Assembly (NCBI RefSeq): GCF_000785105.2
Contig: NZ_CP018906.1
Coordinates: 868,001-932,000, forward strand
DNA: 64,000 nt
Reading direction: 5' to 3'
Source: Lentilactobacillus curieae
GTDB taxonomy: Bacteria > Bacillota > Bacilli > Lactobacillales > Lactobacillaceae
Positions 50,846 to 60,152 of this stretch are shown one piece after another (the first letter of the stretch is position 1; every line of letters starts with the position of its first letter). The notes under the pieces were generated by a model, which saw nothing but the letters and a program-made list of their open reading frames with translations, was not told the DNA's origin and ran no database searches. Made by a program: the position numbers and the translations under genes.

Positions 50846-50857
50846 ATCTATGTAAAC

Positions 50858-50886
50858 ATTGTAACGCTGATTTAAATTGGGCACAA
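50858..50886 (-). promoter_or_regulatory. Promoter of butA
   Basis: TTGTGC (50886-50881), 17-base spacer, TACAAT (50863-50858) on the minus strand. Confidence 0.65.
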
Positions 50887-51000
50887 CGATTTTTGTAAAA
50901 TATTTTCAACAAATAGTTTTAAAAGTGCTTTTTTAGTAAAACCTTTCTATTGCTAACAGAACTTCTTTGACGAAAAGGGTAGCAAATATTCGGGTAACCA

Positions 51001-51028
51001 TTGCCATATAATGCAGAGCTGTTATAAT
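51001..51028 (+). promoter_or_regulatory. Promoter of the pyridoxal-kinase operon
   Basis: TTGCCA (51001-51006), 16-base spacer, TATAAT (51023-51028), 55 bases before the TTG start. Confidence 0.65.
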
Positions 51029-51083
51029 TTTGACATGAAACATTAAAAAATGATGTGAAAAAGTTTAGATTGAGGTTTAGCAT

Positions 51084-51914
51084 TTGTATAAAGATAAGCT
51101 AATTTTTATTTCTGAAGATTATTCTGCGGTCGGGAGAATGTCGTTAACTGCTGCCGAAGCAGTCATGTCAGCCTTCGACTTTCCGGTTGTGGGACTGCCA
51201 ACCCAAATATTTTCGACCCAAACGGAAGGCTTTGGTGAGCCAGTTGCGTTGACCATTGATGAGTGGCAGCAGCAAGCTTTTGAACACTGGGAAAAGGCAA
51301 AAATTACTGATTTCTCATCTGGACTGATTGGTTATATTGGGAAGGCGGAGATCGCTGAAAATCTGGTGAACTTCATAAATCATCACACCTTAGATCGGTT
51401 GGTTGTTGACCCGGTAATGGGAGATCAAGGTTCGTTTTATCCAGGAATTTTTCCGGAATACGCATCAGCAATTAAGAGGTTAGTAAAAAATGCCGATGTA
51501 ATTACACCGAATTTATTTGAACTTGGAACCCTGATTGGCCATGAAGTAGAAGATGTCGATGGCGCAATTAACGAGTTGACTGCCAGTACAAATCCAAATC
51601 TTCGGGTCGTTGTTACTGGAATTGTCCGCGATAACCAGATCGGTGTTTTATACCGAGATGATTCGGTGTTGAGGTGGGTGGGTAGCCCAAGGGTTGCTGG
51701 TCACTTTTATGGAACTGGGGATTTGTTTGCAGCATTATTAACTGGCTATTTAACAGCCGGGTTACCATTTAACCGGTCTGTAGAGTTGAGCCAACGTGGT
51801 ACTTATCTGGCAGTAGTCAAAACAGCAAACCTATCGGAAAGTTTGCGAAAATTTGGAATGAGTTTATCGGCCACTTTAGCTGATATTATTAACAATATGC
51901 AAAGAGAGAAGTGA
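51084..51914 (+). CDS. Pyridoxal kinase-like protein (ribokinase fold)
   Basis: 276 residues from a TTG at 51084 with TGAGGT upstream. Phosphorylates pyridoxal or a related vitamer. DPVMGDQGSFYPG near residue 112, ITPNLFELGTLIG near 140 and the anion-hole GTGDLFAALLTGYLTAG near 212 match the PdxY/PdxK branch; the catalytic aspartate is in GTGD. A phosphomethylpyrimidine kinase is less likely from the PdxY-like start. First gene of a three-gene unit with DUF436 and an ECF S-component. Confidence 0.87.
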   Translation: MYKDKLIFISEDYSAVGRMSLTAAEAVMSAFDFPVVGLPTQIFSTQTEGFGEPVALTIDEWQQQAFEHWEKAKITDFSSGLIGYIGKAEIAENLVNFINHHTLDRLVVDPVMGDQGSFYPGIFPEYASAIKRLVKNADVITPNLFELGTLIGHEVEDVDGAINELTASTNPNLRVVVTGIVRDNQIGVLYRDDSVLRWVGSPRVAGHFYGTGDLFAALLTGYLTAGLPFNRSVELSQRGTYLAVVKTANLSESLRKFGMSLSATLADIINNMQREK

Positions 51915-51919
51915 TTGGT

Positions 51920-52486
51920 ATGAGCCTTGAAAATGTTAAAGCGGATTTAGATGCAGTCCTATCAGAGTATTTTGAAGAAGTGAAATACCCTAAAAACAGT
52001 TTATTTGTAGTCGGGTGTAGCACTAGTGAAATCCGCGGTGCGTGGAAGGGAACTAGTTCAAGTTTGGATGTTGGCAAGGTAGTTTATGAAACAGTTATGG
52101 ACTTTTTAATTCCTCGTAAAATTGAAGTCGCAATTCAGGGTTGTGAGCATATTAACCGGTCATTATTAATGGAAAGAGCAACTGCGGACAGATTTGGCTA
52201 TGAAGAAGTCGCGGTTGTCCCTGCAATGCATGCTGGTGGAGGAACCCAAGTTGCTGCATACCAAGCCATGAATGACCCCGTGGAAGTTGAACACATTCAA
52301 GCGTTCGGTGGAATTGATATTGGTGGAACCGAAATTGGAATGCACGTCAAATTTGTTCAGATTCCTATGCGGACCCAGCAAAGAAAAGTTGGCGAAGCTA
52401 ACGTAACCTGTTTAAAATCACGTCCAAAACTGGTTGGCGGAATTCGCGCCCAGTATGAATTTACTGATAACAATTTAGTGGAGTAG
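51920..52486 (+). CDS. TIGR01440/DUF436 (YwlG) family protein
   Basis: 188 residues. VVGCSTSEIRG near residue 31, AIQGCEHINRSLLMERATADRFGYEEVAVVPAMHAGGG near 75, and FGGIDIGGTEIGMHVKFVQIP near 134 are the family signature. Function not established to my knowledge. The gene sits between a pyridoxal kinase and an ECF-type transporter subunit, five bases after the first, so it may act in vitamin B6 salvage, or be carried along. The conserved Cys and His residues would suit a metal or catalytic site. Confidence 0.87.
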   Translation: MSLENVKADLDAVLSEYFEEVKYPKNSLFVVGCSTSEIRGAWKGTSSSLDVGKVVYETVMDFLIPRKIEVAIQGCEHINRSLLMERATADRFGYEEVAVVPAMHAGGGTQVAAYQAMNDPVEVEHIQAFGGIDIGGTEIGMHVKFVQIPMRTQQRKVGEANVTCLKSRPKLVGGIRAQYEFTDNNLVE

Positions 52487-52494
52487 GTGGAAAA

Positions 52495-52998
52495 ATGGAA
52501 AATCGAGTATCAAATCATGAACAAATAAAGAAGATGGTGATTGCTGCAGTCTTGATTGCTTTTACAGTGGTGATTAGCCGGGTGTTTATTATTCCGGTGC
52601 CAATGACACACGGGTACATTAATCTATGTGACGCGGGGATATTTATTGCTGCATTTCTATTGGGGCCAAAGCTAGGTGGTCTGGTTGGAGGAGCAACTGG
52701 TTTCTTGCTAGATTTACTGGCAGGTTATGGGCAATACATGATTTTTTCCCTGATAGTCCATGGTTTAGAAGGATTTTTAGTTGGATTAATCGCAAACCAG
52801 AACGCAAACCACCGTTACATTAAAACGATTGCGATGGTGATTGGAGTGGTCGTAATGGTAGTTGGTTACCTAATCACAGATTCACTTCTTTATACTCCTG
52901 CTACAGGGTTTGTAGGAGTACCAATGAATATTGTTCAGGGCATCGTTGGTGCAGGGTTTGCAGCAGGGATTTACCCAATCTTGAAGCGAAGAGTATAA
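52495..52998 (+). CDS. ECF transporter S component, probable vitamin B6 type
   Basis: 167 residues with five or six membrane segments. The N-terminal MVIAAVLIAFTVVISR and the GPKLGGLVGGATGFLLDLLAG loop (about 59-80) are typical of ECF S components, which bind a vitamin and use a shared energising module encoded elsewhere. Position after a pyridoxal kinase suggests pyridoxal or pyridoxine. Eight bases after DUF436, 18 before pepC. Confidence 0.82.
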   Translation: MENRVSNHEQIKKMVIAAVLIAFTVVISRVFIIPVPMTHGYINLCDAGIFIAAFLLGPKLGGLVGGATGFLLDLLAGYGQYMIFSLIVHGLEGFLVGLIANQNANHRYIKTIAMVIGVVVMVVGYLITDSLLYTPATGFVGVPMNIVQGIVGAGFAAGIYPILKRRV

Positions 52999-53016
52999 AT
53001 ACTGGAGGTTAGATGT

Positions 53017-54345
53017 ATGAGCGTCAATAGTAAAGAATTAAGCGAAGCGGATTTTAAGGAATTAAGAGCGGACGCTGCTAGTCAACCAAGAGCTGATGTG
53101 TTAGCTCGAGTAATTACAGCAAATGGGATTAACCAAGCTGCCAAGGATCCTGAGGCAACCGTAAGACTTGATCCAGTGTTTTCGGTGGACCTACAAACCG
53201 GTTCGGTTTCTAATCAAAAACAGAGTGGTCGTTGTTGGCTGTTTTCACTATTGAACACATTAAGACACGGTTTTGCTAAGGAATATAAAGTTAAGGATTT
53301 TGAATTATCAGAGAAGTACTTATTTTTCTGGGATAAGATTGAACGAGCAAACATTTTTTATGATCGAATGATTGCGACTGCAGGTCGGCCAGTAAATGAT
53401 CGTGAGGTTACATATTACTTAGATGCCCCCGGTGATGATGGTGGGCAGTGGGGAATGGCTGCTGCGTTAGTCCAGAAGTATGGAGTAGTTCCTGCATCAC
53501 TTTATCCAGAAACTAATAACGTTGAGAATACTGGGGCACTTAACACGATTTTAAATCGCAAACTTCGTAAGGATGGGATGATTCTTAGAAGTCTTGTTCA
53601 GGATGGTCATACCGATGAAGAAATTATTTCAGCAAGGGGCAAAATGTTGAAAGAAATTTACAGAATAGTGGTTTATTCTTTGGGAGTACCACCGACCGCT
53701 GTTGAATTTGCTTATCGAGATGATGATAAGAAATATCACAAAGTTTCTGGTTTGACCCCTAAAGAATTTTTTGACCAATATTTTAAGGTTGATCTGGATA
53801 ACTACGTTGTTTTAACAAATTCTCCAGAAAAGCCATTTGATAAGCTATATTCACTACCATCTTCACAAAACGTTGTCGGTGGAAAACAAGTTGAATTTTT
53901 AAATGTTCCGATGGACTACCTAAAGCGGGCAGCAATTGCTCAATTAAAAGCTGGCGAAACTGTTTGGTTTGGAAATGATGTTTTAGAACAGATGGATAGA
54001 AAGAGTGGCTTTTTAGACAGCAATCTATACCGTTATTCTGAGCTGTTTGATGTCGATTTAGAAATGTCTAAGGCTGAGAGGCTCGAGTATCACCAAGCAG
54101 AGGTATCTCATGCGATGACGCTAACAGGAGTTGACCTTGATGAAGAAGGCAACCCTACAAAGTGGAAAGTTGAAAATTCATGGGGTGAAAAGAACGGTGT
54201 GAAGGGTTACTTCACGATGGCCGATAACTGGATGGAAGATTATGTTTATGAAGTCGTTGTTCGCAAAGAATTCTTGACTTCTAGCCAAGAGAAATTGTTG
54301 AATACGGCACCAGTTGAACTTCCAGCTTGGGATTCTCTAGCATAG
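53017..54345 (+). CDS. pepC: Aminopeptidase C (bleomycin hydrolase family)
   Basis: A cytoplasmic cysteine aminopeptidase that releases N-terminal residues from peptides. 442 residues, the family length. Catalytic Cys73 in NQKQSGRCWLFS with the oxyanion glutamine just before, His in SHAMTLTGVD and Asn in WKVENSWGEKNG. Ribosome site TGGAGG, 18 bases after the ECF gene, so it may share that transcript. A strong terminator follows. Confidence 0.95.
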   Translation: MSVNSKELSEADFKELRADAASQPRADVLARVITANGINQAAKDPEATVRLDPVFSVDLQTGSVSNQKQSGRCWLFSLLNTLRHGFAKEYKVKDFELSEKYLFFWDKIERANIFYDRMIATAGRPVNDREVTYYLDAPGDDGGQWGMAAALVQKYGVVPASLYPETNNVENTGALNTILNRKLRKDGMILRSLVQDGHTDEEIISARGKMLKEIYRIVVYSLGVPPTAVEFAYRDDDKKYHKVSGLTPKEFFDQYFKVDLDNYVVLTNSPEKPFDKLYSLPSSQNVVGGKQVEFLNVPMDYLKRAAIAQLKAGETVWFGNDVLEQMDRKSGFLDSNLYRYSELFDVDLEMSKAERLEYHQAEVSHAMTLTGVDLDEEGNPTKWKVENSWGEKNGVKGYFTMADNWMEDYVYEVVVRKEFLTSSQEKLLNTAPVELPAWDSLA

Positions 54346-54380
54346 TCAATAAGATGATTGGATAATCAGTCACGTAGAAT

Positions 54381-54427
54381 AACAAAGAGCCTTACAGAAA
54401 TCCATGATTTCTGTAAGGCTCTTTGTT
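54381..54427. terminator. Bidirectional terminator after pepC
   Basis: A 22-pair perfect stem, 54381-54402 with 54406-54427, loop CAT. Confidence 0.9.
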
Positions 54428-54432
54428 AACTA

Positions 54433-54984
54433 TTATCTTGGTGTTACTAATACTTGGTTAGTCTGATCTTCGTCCAGATCACGAACGACTTTATAGCCAG
54501 CTACATGAAGGTTGGCCTTCTTGTATTTACCGGTAACTTTAGACTTGAATGAAACTGTTTGTTCCATTGGGATTCCAGAAAGTTTGCCCTTCATGTGGAT
54601 AACGGGGTTACTTGAAGAATTATTCGTGAATGAATATTTCAAAGTACCCTGTTTGTTCAAATCATTAGCACGTTTTGCCTGATTAAAACTCTTGTAGATT
54701 TTTGATACACTATAAATTGTAACTGTGTTGTTCTTTTTGTTGAAATGGTAAGCGTCGATTCCGGATTTACTGTTGTAATTGATTTTACCATTCATGTACC
54801 AAAGATTATTGCCAGATGTCAAAGCTTGTTTGACAGTTTTTCCAGCAGTGGGATTTTGCATACTTGCTTTGCTGCTATCATTATTGTTGGAAGAACTATT
54901 ATTTGATTTTTGGCAACCCGCAAGAATCAGTGCGAATGCGGCAAATACAGATAAAAATGCAACCAATGATTTGCTTCTTTTCAT
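54433..54984 (-). CDS. Small lipoprotein, unknown
   Basis: 183 residues from the ATG at 54984 (AGGTGA upstream). Lipoprotein signal ending FALILAGCQKS, then an Asn/Ser-rich linker (about 26-45) and a domain (about 55-183) with many Lys, Tyr and Asn residues. No recognisable family; many lactobacilli have lipoproteins of this size and layout. Monocistronic between a terminator and the divergent LacI-type gene. Confidence 0.75.
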   Translation of the reverse strand: MKRSKSLVAFLSVFAAFALILAGCQKSNNSSSNNNDSSKASMQNPTAGKTVKQALTSGNNLWYMNGKINYNSKSGIDAYHFNKKNNTVTIYSVSKIYKSFNQAKRANDLNKQGTLKYSFTNNSSSNPVIHMKGKLSGIPMEQTVSFKSKVTGKYKKANLHVAGYKVVRDLDEDQTNQVLVTPR

Positions 54985-55113
54985 AATTATTATCACCTCA
55001 TGTGTTGAAATTATCACATAAACGGCGCAAAATCTAGTGGAATGACTATTTGTTAAGTAACGACACGAATTTTTAATATTTTCGAAAAAAAATTAATTTT
55101 GGAGGACAATAGT

Positions 55114-56079
55114 TTGGTAACGATTCGAGACATCGCGAACAAATTGGGACTATCTGTATCAACGGTGTCCCGAGCGCTAAATAACAACCCCAGAATCAGC
55201 GTTAAAACAAGACGGCTGGTTAGAGAATACGCGGATAAAGTGGGGTATGAGCCAAACTACAACGCCCGAAATTTGACTCTCCAAGAGGCAAATGCAGTTG
55301 GGGTGGTATTTCCTGTTAATGAGCGAGTAATTGATAACATTTTTTATGTGGAGTTATTGCGCGGAATCAATAAGCAACTTAATAAGAATAACTTTGTCCT
55401 TTCAATCGCCATTGGAGATACTGCAGAGTCCGTAATGGATAGTGTTAGTTCAATGATCAGCCGTGGCAAAATCAAACGGTTCATTATTTTCTACTCACAT
55501 GCAGGCGATCCTGTTATCAAGCTGATTGATGATGCCCCCGTTGATTATGTCACGATTGGAAAACCAACCCATGGAAACAACTGGCTTTATGTGGATAACG
55601 ATAACCGAAAAGCGGGAGCGGATGCCAGTCAATTTTTAATTGATAACTTCAACATCAAGCACCCAGTGTTCATTGAATCAACATTTGGTTGGCCATATGA
55701 GGAGGATCGGCGGACGGGTTACCTTGAACTGTTGGATAAATTAGGAATCAAGCCGTTAGTGTTTTCAATTCCTGAAGACCAAACGGATAGTGTGGATGAG
55801 TTCATTAAAGAGCACCCAGAAATCGATGGGGTTGTGGCTACCGACGATTATACGGGAATGAAATTTTATAAACGGTTTAGAGTGATGAATGACGGCCGCT
55901 CAGTTGAAGTTGTCGGCTTTAACGCTTCATTACCTAAAGAGTTAGTTGATGAACACTTCCACTCTGTTAATCTATTCCCTAAAGAAATGGGGAAGGCCGC
56001 TGTTGATTTGTTAGTTAAAAATGATCAAGAACAATTATTTGGTGATCAAAGGTTTAGAATTGTTGATCATGAAATCTAA
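55114..56079 (+). CDS. LacI-family regulator, probable maltose regulator
   Basis: 321 residues from a TTG at 55114, placed by GGAGGA; the earlier TTG at 55099 overlaps that site. Helix-turn-helix VTIRDIANKLGLSVSTVSRALNNNPRIS at the start and a periplasmic-binding-like effector domain (VGVVFPVNE, late GVVATDDYTG). It directly precedes a maltose transporter and maltose phosphorylase, with a TGCAAGCGGTTGCA operator between, so MalR-type control is likely. Confidence 0.85.
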   Translation: MVTIRDIANKLGLSVSTVSRALNNNPRISVKTRRLVREYADKVGYEPNYNARNLTLQEANAVGVVFPVNERVIDNIFYVELLRGINKQLNKNNFVLSIAIGDTAESVMDSVSSMISRGKIKRFIIFYSHAGDPVIKLIDDAPVDYVTIGKPTHGNNWLYVDNDNRKAGADASQFLIDNFNIKHPVFIESTFGWPYEEDRRTGYLELLDKLGIKPLVFSIPEDQTDSVDEFIKEHPEIDGVVATDDYTGMKFYKRFRVMNDGRSVEVVGFNASLPKELVDEHFHSVNLFPKEMGKAAVDLLVKNDQEQLFGDQRFRIVDHEI

Positions 56080-56097
56080 ATAAAAATGATGATAAAG

Positions 56098-56139
56098 ACC
56101 GGGTAACCGCAGTTAAACTACTGTGATAACCCGGTTTTT
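56098..56139 (+). terminator. Terminator after the LacI-type gene
   Basis: ACCGGGT (56098-56104) / ACCCGGT (56129-56135) with further internal pairing, then T run. Confidence 0.75.
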
Positions 56140-56251
56140 ATTTTGATATAGAATAATTAGACAACAACAAGACCTTAAAAAAATATTTTATGTAACCGCT
56201 ACCATTGTTGTAGCAACGGTTCAAACGACTGGTTTAGACCAAAAAAAGTAA

Positions 56252-56265
56252 TGCAAGCGGTTGCA
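56252..56265. promoter_or_regulatory. LacI/CcpA-type operator before the maltose genes
   Basis: TGCAAGCGGTTGCA, a near-perfect palindrome that fits both a MalR operator and a cre site. A weaker cre-like TGTAACCGCTACCA is at 56191-56204. The operator lies 66 bases before the transporter start. Confidence 0.7.
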
Positions 56266-56330
56266 AAAAAATCTAGTCAATGCAATAATGTGTTTGTGTA
56301 AAAGTAATGATTAAAATGGAGGGAATTTTA

Positions 56331-57689
56331 ATGGATGAAAAAAGTACGGTAACAGAGCCTAAAACTCATGGATTACCGAAGCTTCCTGCTAGTACGATTT
56401 GGATGATCAACTTTGGTTTTCTAGGGGTCCAAATGGCATTCACGTTGCAAAGTTCGCAAATGAGCCGGATTTTCCAAACAATTGGTGCAGATCCAAACAA
56501 CTTAGGTTGGTTCTTTATTTTGCCACCACTTGCAGGACTAATTGTTCAACCAATTATTGGGTATTATTCAGATAGAACCTGGGCACCTAAATTAGGTGGT
56601 CGGCGGCTACCTTACCTAGCTTTAGGTACGTTAATTGCAATTATTGTTATGTGTTTACTTCCTAACTCAGGAAGTTTTGGATTTGGGTTTGCATCAGTTA
56701 CAGCATTGGTATTTGGTGCCGTAACGGTTGCCCTTTTGGATGTTTCATCAAACATTGCCATGCAGCCATTTAAGATGATGGTCGGGGATATGGTTAACGA
56801 TGACCAGAAGAGTTATGCATACGGAATTCAAAGCTTCCTATCAAACGGTGGTGCCGTATTGGCTGCCATCTTCCCATTCCTATTTACTGCAACGGGAATT
56901 GCTAACACTGCTAAAAAGGGTGTTGTTCCCCAATCAGTTGTTATTTCATTCTATGTTGGGGCTGCACTGTTACTAATTACTAGTTTATTTACAATTCTCC
57001 GGGTTCATGAATATGATCCACAAACGTATGCTAAGTACCATGGTATTTCAGAAGATGCTAACTCAACTGGTGGTAACTGGTTTAGCTTATTGAAAAAAGC
57101 ACCAAAGGTATTCTGGACAGTTTCTTTAGTTCAATTTTTCTGTTGGGTTGCATTCCAATACTTATGGACTTACTCAGCTGGTGCCATTGCTGATAACGTT
57201 TGGAACACTACTAACGCTGCTTCATCAGGATATCAAGCCGCAGGTAACTGGTATGGTGTCTTATCAGCTGTTCAGTCAATTGCAGCCGTTGTTTGGTCAT
57301 ACGTATTAGCAAAGGTTCCAAATAACCATCACAAACTAGGTTACTCACTTAGTTTAGGAATTGGTGCACTTGGATTCTTGTCAATCTTCTTCGTTCATTC
57401 ACAAAGCTTATTGATTGTTTCATATGTTTTCGTCGGAATGGCATGGGCTGCAATGAACACTTACCCACTAACAATGGTTACCAACGCCCTTAACGGTGAA
57501 CATATGGGAACTTACCTTGGTCTATTCAACGGATCAATTTGTTTACCACAAATCGTTGCCTCACTTGCCAGCTTTGCATTGTTTCCACTTCTTGGTGGTT
57601 TACAAGCAAACATGTTCATTTTAGCCGGTATCGTTATGGCACTAGGTGCATTATCAGTTGGATTGATTAAGGAAACCTACAAGGAATAG
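56331..57689 (+). CDS. Maltose-type MFS transporter (SLC45/GPH-like)
   Basis: 452 residues, about 12 membrane segments. WMINFGFLGVQMAFTLQSSQMSRIF near residue 24 and GLIVQPIIGYYSDRTWAPKLGGRR near 62 match the sugar:proton symporters paired with maltose phosphorylase in lactobacilli (MalT). Ribosome site GGAGGG. It is 14 bases before the phosphorylase gene and downstream of the LacI-type operator, so uptake and cleavage are coregulated. Confidence 0.87.
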   Translation: MDEKSTVTEPKTHGLPKLPASTIWMINFGFLGVQMAFTLQSSQMSRIFQTIGADPNNLGWFFILPPLAGLIVQPIIGYYSDRTWAPKLGGRRLPYLALGTLIAIIVMCLLPNSGSFGFGFASVTALVFGAVTVALLDVSSNIAMQPFKMMVGDMVNDDQKSYAYGIQSFLSNGGAVLAAIFPFLFTATGIANTAKKGVVPQSVVISFYVGAALLLITSLFTILRVHEYDPQTYAKYHGISEDANSTGGNWFSLLKKAPKVFWTVSLVQFFCWVAFQYLWTYSAGAIADNVWNTTNAASSGYQAAGNWYGVLSAVQSIAAVVWSYVLAKVPNNHHKLGYSLSLGIGALGFLSIFFVHSQSLLIVSYVFVGMAWAAMNTYPLTMVTNALNGEHMGTYLGLFNGSICLPQIVASLASFALFPLLGGLQANMFILAGIVMALGALSVGLIKETYKE

Positions 57690-57703
57690 AAAGGATGCTC
57701 ACG

Positions 57704-59968
57704 ATGAAAAGAACTTTTGATGTTGAACCATGGAACGTTGTGACTCACACATTCAAAAATGACTCAGAAAATAAGCGACTTCAAGAATCCATGACTAGTC
57801 TAGGAAATGGCTACATGGGGATGCGTGGTTTCTTTGAAGAAGATTATTCTGGCGACACACTACCCGGAATTTACCTTGGTGGTGTTTGGTATCCAGATAA
57901 AACTCGGGTTGGTTGGTGGAAAAATGGCTATCCTGAATATTTTGGTAAGGTAGTTAACGCAGCCAACTTTATTAAAATGCACGTTAAAATCAATGACGAG
58001 AGCGTTGATTTAGCAAAGGATCAGATTTCTGATTTTACTTTGAATCTTGATATGAAGCAGTCACTATTGACTCGTTCATTTGTCGTTACCAAAGGCAATT
58101 CAAAAGTCCAATTGACCTTTGAACGTTTCTTAAGTGTTGCTCAACAAGAACTTTCAGTTCAAAGAGTTACTGCCAAGAACCTTGGTTCAAGCGATGTTGC
58201 ATTGACAATTGATTCAGCAATCGATGCAGACGTTGAAAATGAAGATGCTAATTATGATGAACGTTTCTGGGATGTTTTAGGAACTGAACAAGGAACTGAT
58301 TCTGGTTACGTCATTTCTAAGACCATTGAAAATCCTTTTGGAACTCCAAGATTTACAGTGGGCATGGAAATGCGTCACGTAACTGACATGACTGCTAAAA
58401 AAGTTGCCCAACCAGGGGAAAAAGAAGTAGTTAACGAATTCAGCACTACTTTAGCTGCGGATGCGGTTGCCCAACTTGAAAAACGGGTAATTGTGGTTAC
58501 GTCACGTGATTACGATTCAGAGGATAAACTATCGGCTGCCATGCATGAACTAAGTGATAAGGTTGCCGGAAAGACTTATCCTGAATTGTTCACTGAACAT
58601 GCTGATATCTGGGCAGATCGCTGGGAAAAATCAGATATTCAAATTGGTGGCGATGACGAAGCGCAACAAGGAATTCGCTTTAATCTGTTTGAACTGTTCT
58701 CAACGTACTATGGTGAGGATGCTCGTTTGAATATCGGTCCTAAAGGGTTTACCGGCGAGAAGTACGGTGGAGCAACGTATTGGGATACTGAGGCGTTTGC
58801 GGTTCCCGTTTACTTGGGAATCACGGATCCAGAGGTTACCAAAAACTTGTTGATGTATCGCTTTAAACAACTTGATGGTGCTTACCACAACGCTAAGCAA
58901 CAAGGATTAAAGGGTGCACTATTCCCAATGGTTACTTTTGATGGAATTGAATGTCACAACGAGTGGGAAATTACATTTGAAGAAATTCACCGTAACGGTG
59001 ACATTGCATTTGCGATTTATAACTACACTCGTTATACAGGCGACAAGTCCTATGTTCAAAATGAAGGTGCTAAGGTACTAGCAGAAATTTCAAAATTCTG
59101 GGCAGACCGGGTTCACTTTAGTGAGCGCAACCAAAAGTACATGATCCATGGGGTTACAGGACCTGATGAATATGAAAACAACGTTGATAACAACTGGTAC
59201 ACCAACATTCTTGCTCAATGGACATTGAAGTACACGCTTGAAATTTTGGACGATGTTTCTCCTGAATGGAAAGCTAAGCTGGATGTCACTGATGCTGATA
59301 AGCAAAAGTGGCAGGACATCGTTGATCGGATGTACTTACCATATGATAAAGATTTAAATATCTTTGTTCAGCATGATGGCTTCTTAGACAAGGATCTAAA
59401 GCCCGTTAGTTCATTAGGCAAGAATGATTTACCATTAAATCAAAACTGGTCATGGGATAAAATCCTTCGTTCACCATACATCAAACAAGGTGACGTTCTT
59501 CAAGGAATTTGGGACTTTATTGATGACTTTACTCCTGAACAAAAGAAAGCTAACTTTGATTTTTATGAACCTTTAACTGTTCATGAATCAAGCTTGTCGG
59601 CTTCAATCCACTCAGTATTAGCTGCTGACCTTCACTATGAAGACAAAGCGGTTGAGCTGTATGAAAGAACTGCTCGTCTTGATCTTGATAACTATAACAA
59701 TGATACGGTTGATGGTTTGCATGTTACCGCTATGACTGGTGGTTGGATTGCTGTTGTGCAAGGCTTTGCTGGCATGCGTGTCCGTGATGATAAATTACAC
59801 TTTGCACCATTCCTACCAAAGAAATGGGATCACTATGCATTCCGCCAAGTATTTAGAGGGCGTGTGATTGAAGTTACAGTTGATGGTTCTGGCGCATCAT
59901 TCAAATTGTTGGATGGTGACCCAATTACTATCGATGTTGATGGTAAGGATGTAGAACTTACTAAATAA
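57704..59968 (+). CDS. Maltose phosphorylase, GH65
   Basis: Splits maltose with phosphate to glucose and beta-glucose 1-phosphate. 754 residues, the family length. N-terminal beta-sandwich (about 1-270), linker, (alpha/alpha)6 barrel (about 320-690) with KYGGATYWDTEAFAVP, the catalytic glutamate in CHNEWEITFEEIHRNGD, and VTGPDEYENNVDNNWYTN, then a C-terminal sheet. The ATG at 57704 follows AAAGGA; the ATG at 57695 overlaps that site. No beta-phosphoglucomutase gene follows in this window. Confidence 0.93.
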   Translation: MKRTFDVEPWNVVTHTFKNDSENKRLQESMTSLGNGYMGMRGFFEEDYSGDTLPGIYLGGVWYPDKTRVGWWKNGYPEYFGKVVNAANFIKMHVKINDESVDLAKDQISDFTLNLDMKQSLLTRSFVVTKGNSKVQLTFERFLSVAQQELSVQRVTAKNLGSSDVALTIDSAIDADVENEDANYDERFWDVLGTEQGTDSGYVISKTIENPFGTPRFTVGMEMRHVTDMTAKKVAQPGEKEVVNEFSTTLAADAVAQLEKRVIVVTSRDYDSEDKLSAAMHELSDKVAGKTYPELFTEHADIWADRWEKSDIQIGGDDEAQQGIRFNLFELFSTYYGEDARLNIGPKGFTGEKYGGATYWDTEAFAVPVYLGITDPEVTKNLLMYRFKQLDGAYHNAKQQGLKGALFPMVTFDGIECHNEWEITFEEIHRNGDIAFAIYNYTRYTGDKSYVQNEGAKVLAEISKFWADRVHFSERNQKYMIHGVTGPDEYENNVDNNWYTNILAQWTLKYTLEILDDVSPEWKAKLDVTDADKQKWQDIVDRMYLPYDKDLNIFVQHDGFLDKDLKPVSSLGKNDLPLNQNWSWDKILRSPYIKQGDVLQGIWDFIDDFTPEQKKANFDFYEPLTVHESSLSASIHSVLAADLHYEDKAVELYERTARLDLDNYNNDTVDGLHVTAMTGGWIAVVQGFAGMRVRDDKLHFAPFLPKKWDHYAFRQVFRGRVIEVTVDGSGASFKLLDGDPITIDVDGKDVELTK

Positions 59969-59976
59969 TTTGTTTT

Positions 59977-60012
59977 AAAAACCGGCTTAGTTTACAAACT
60001 AGGCCGGTTTTA
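59977..60012 (+). terminator. Terminator after maltose phosphorylase
   Basis: AAAACCGGCTTAGTTT and AAACTAGGCCGGTTTT pair around a two-base loop with one bulge. Confidence 0.85.
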
Positions 60013-60152
60013 TATGTCCACAATATAACTATCCGTTATTAAAACACAACGGAATGTTACACATGAAACAATTTAAATTAAGACTGACATTATCGGTTTT
60101 AGCGACTACAATGAAGATGAATTTGCATTGAAATTTGGCGGAGATGATTTAA

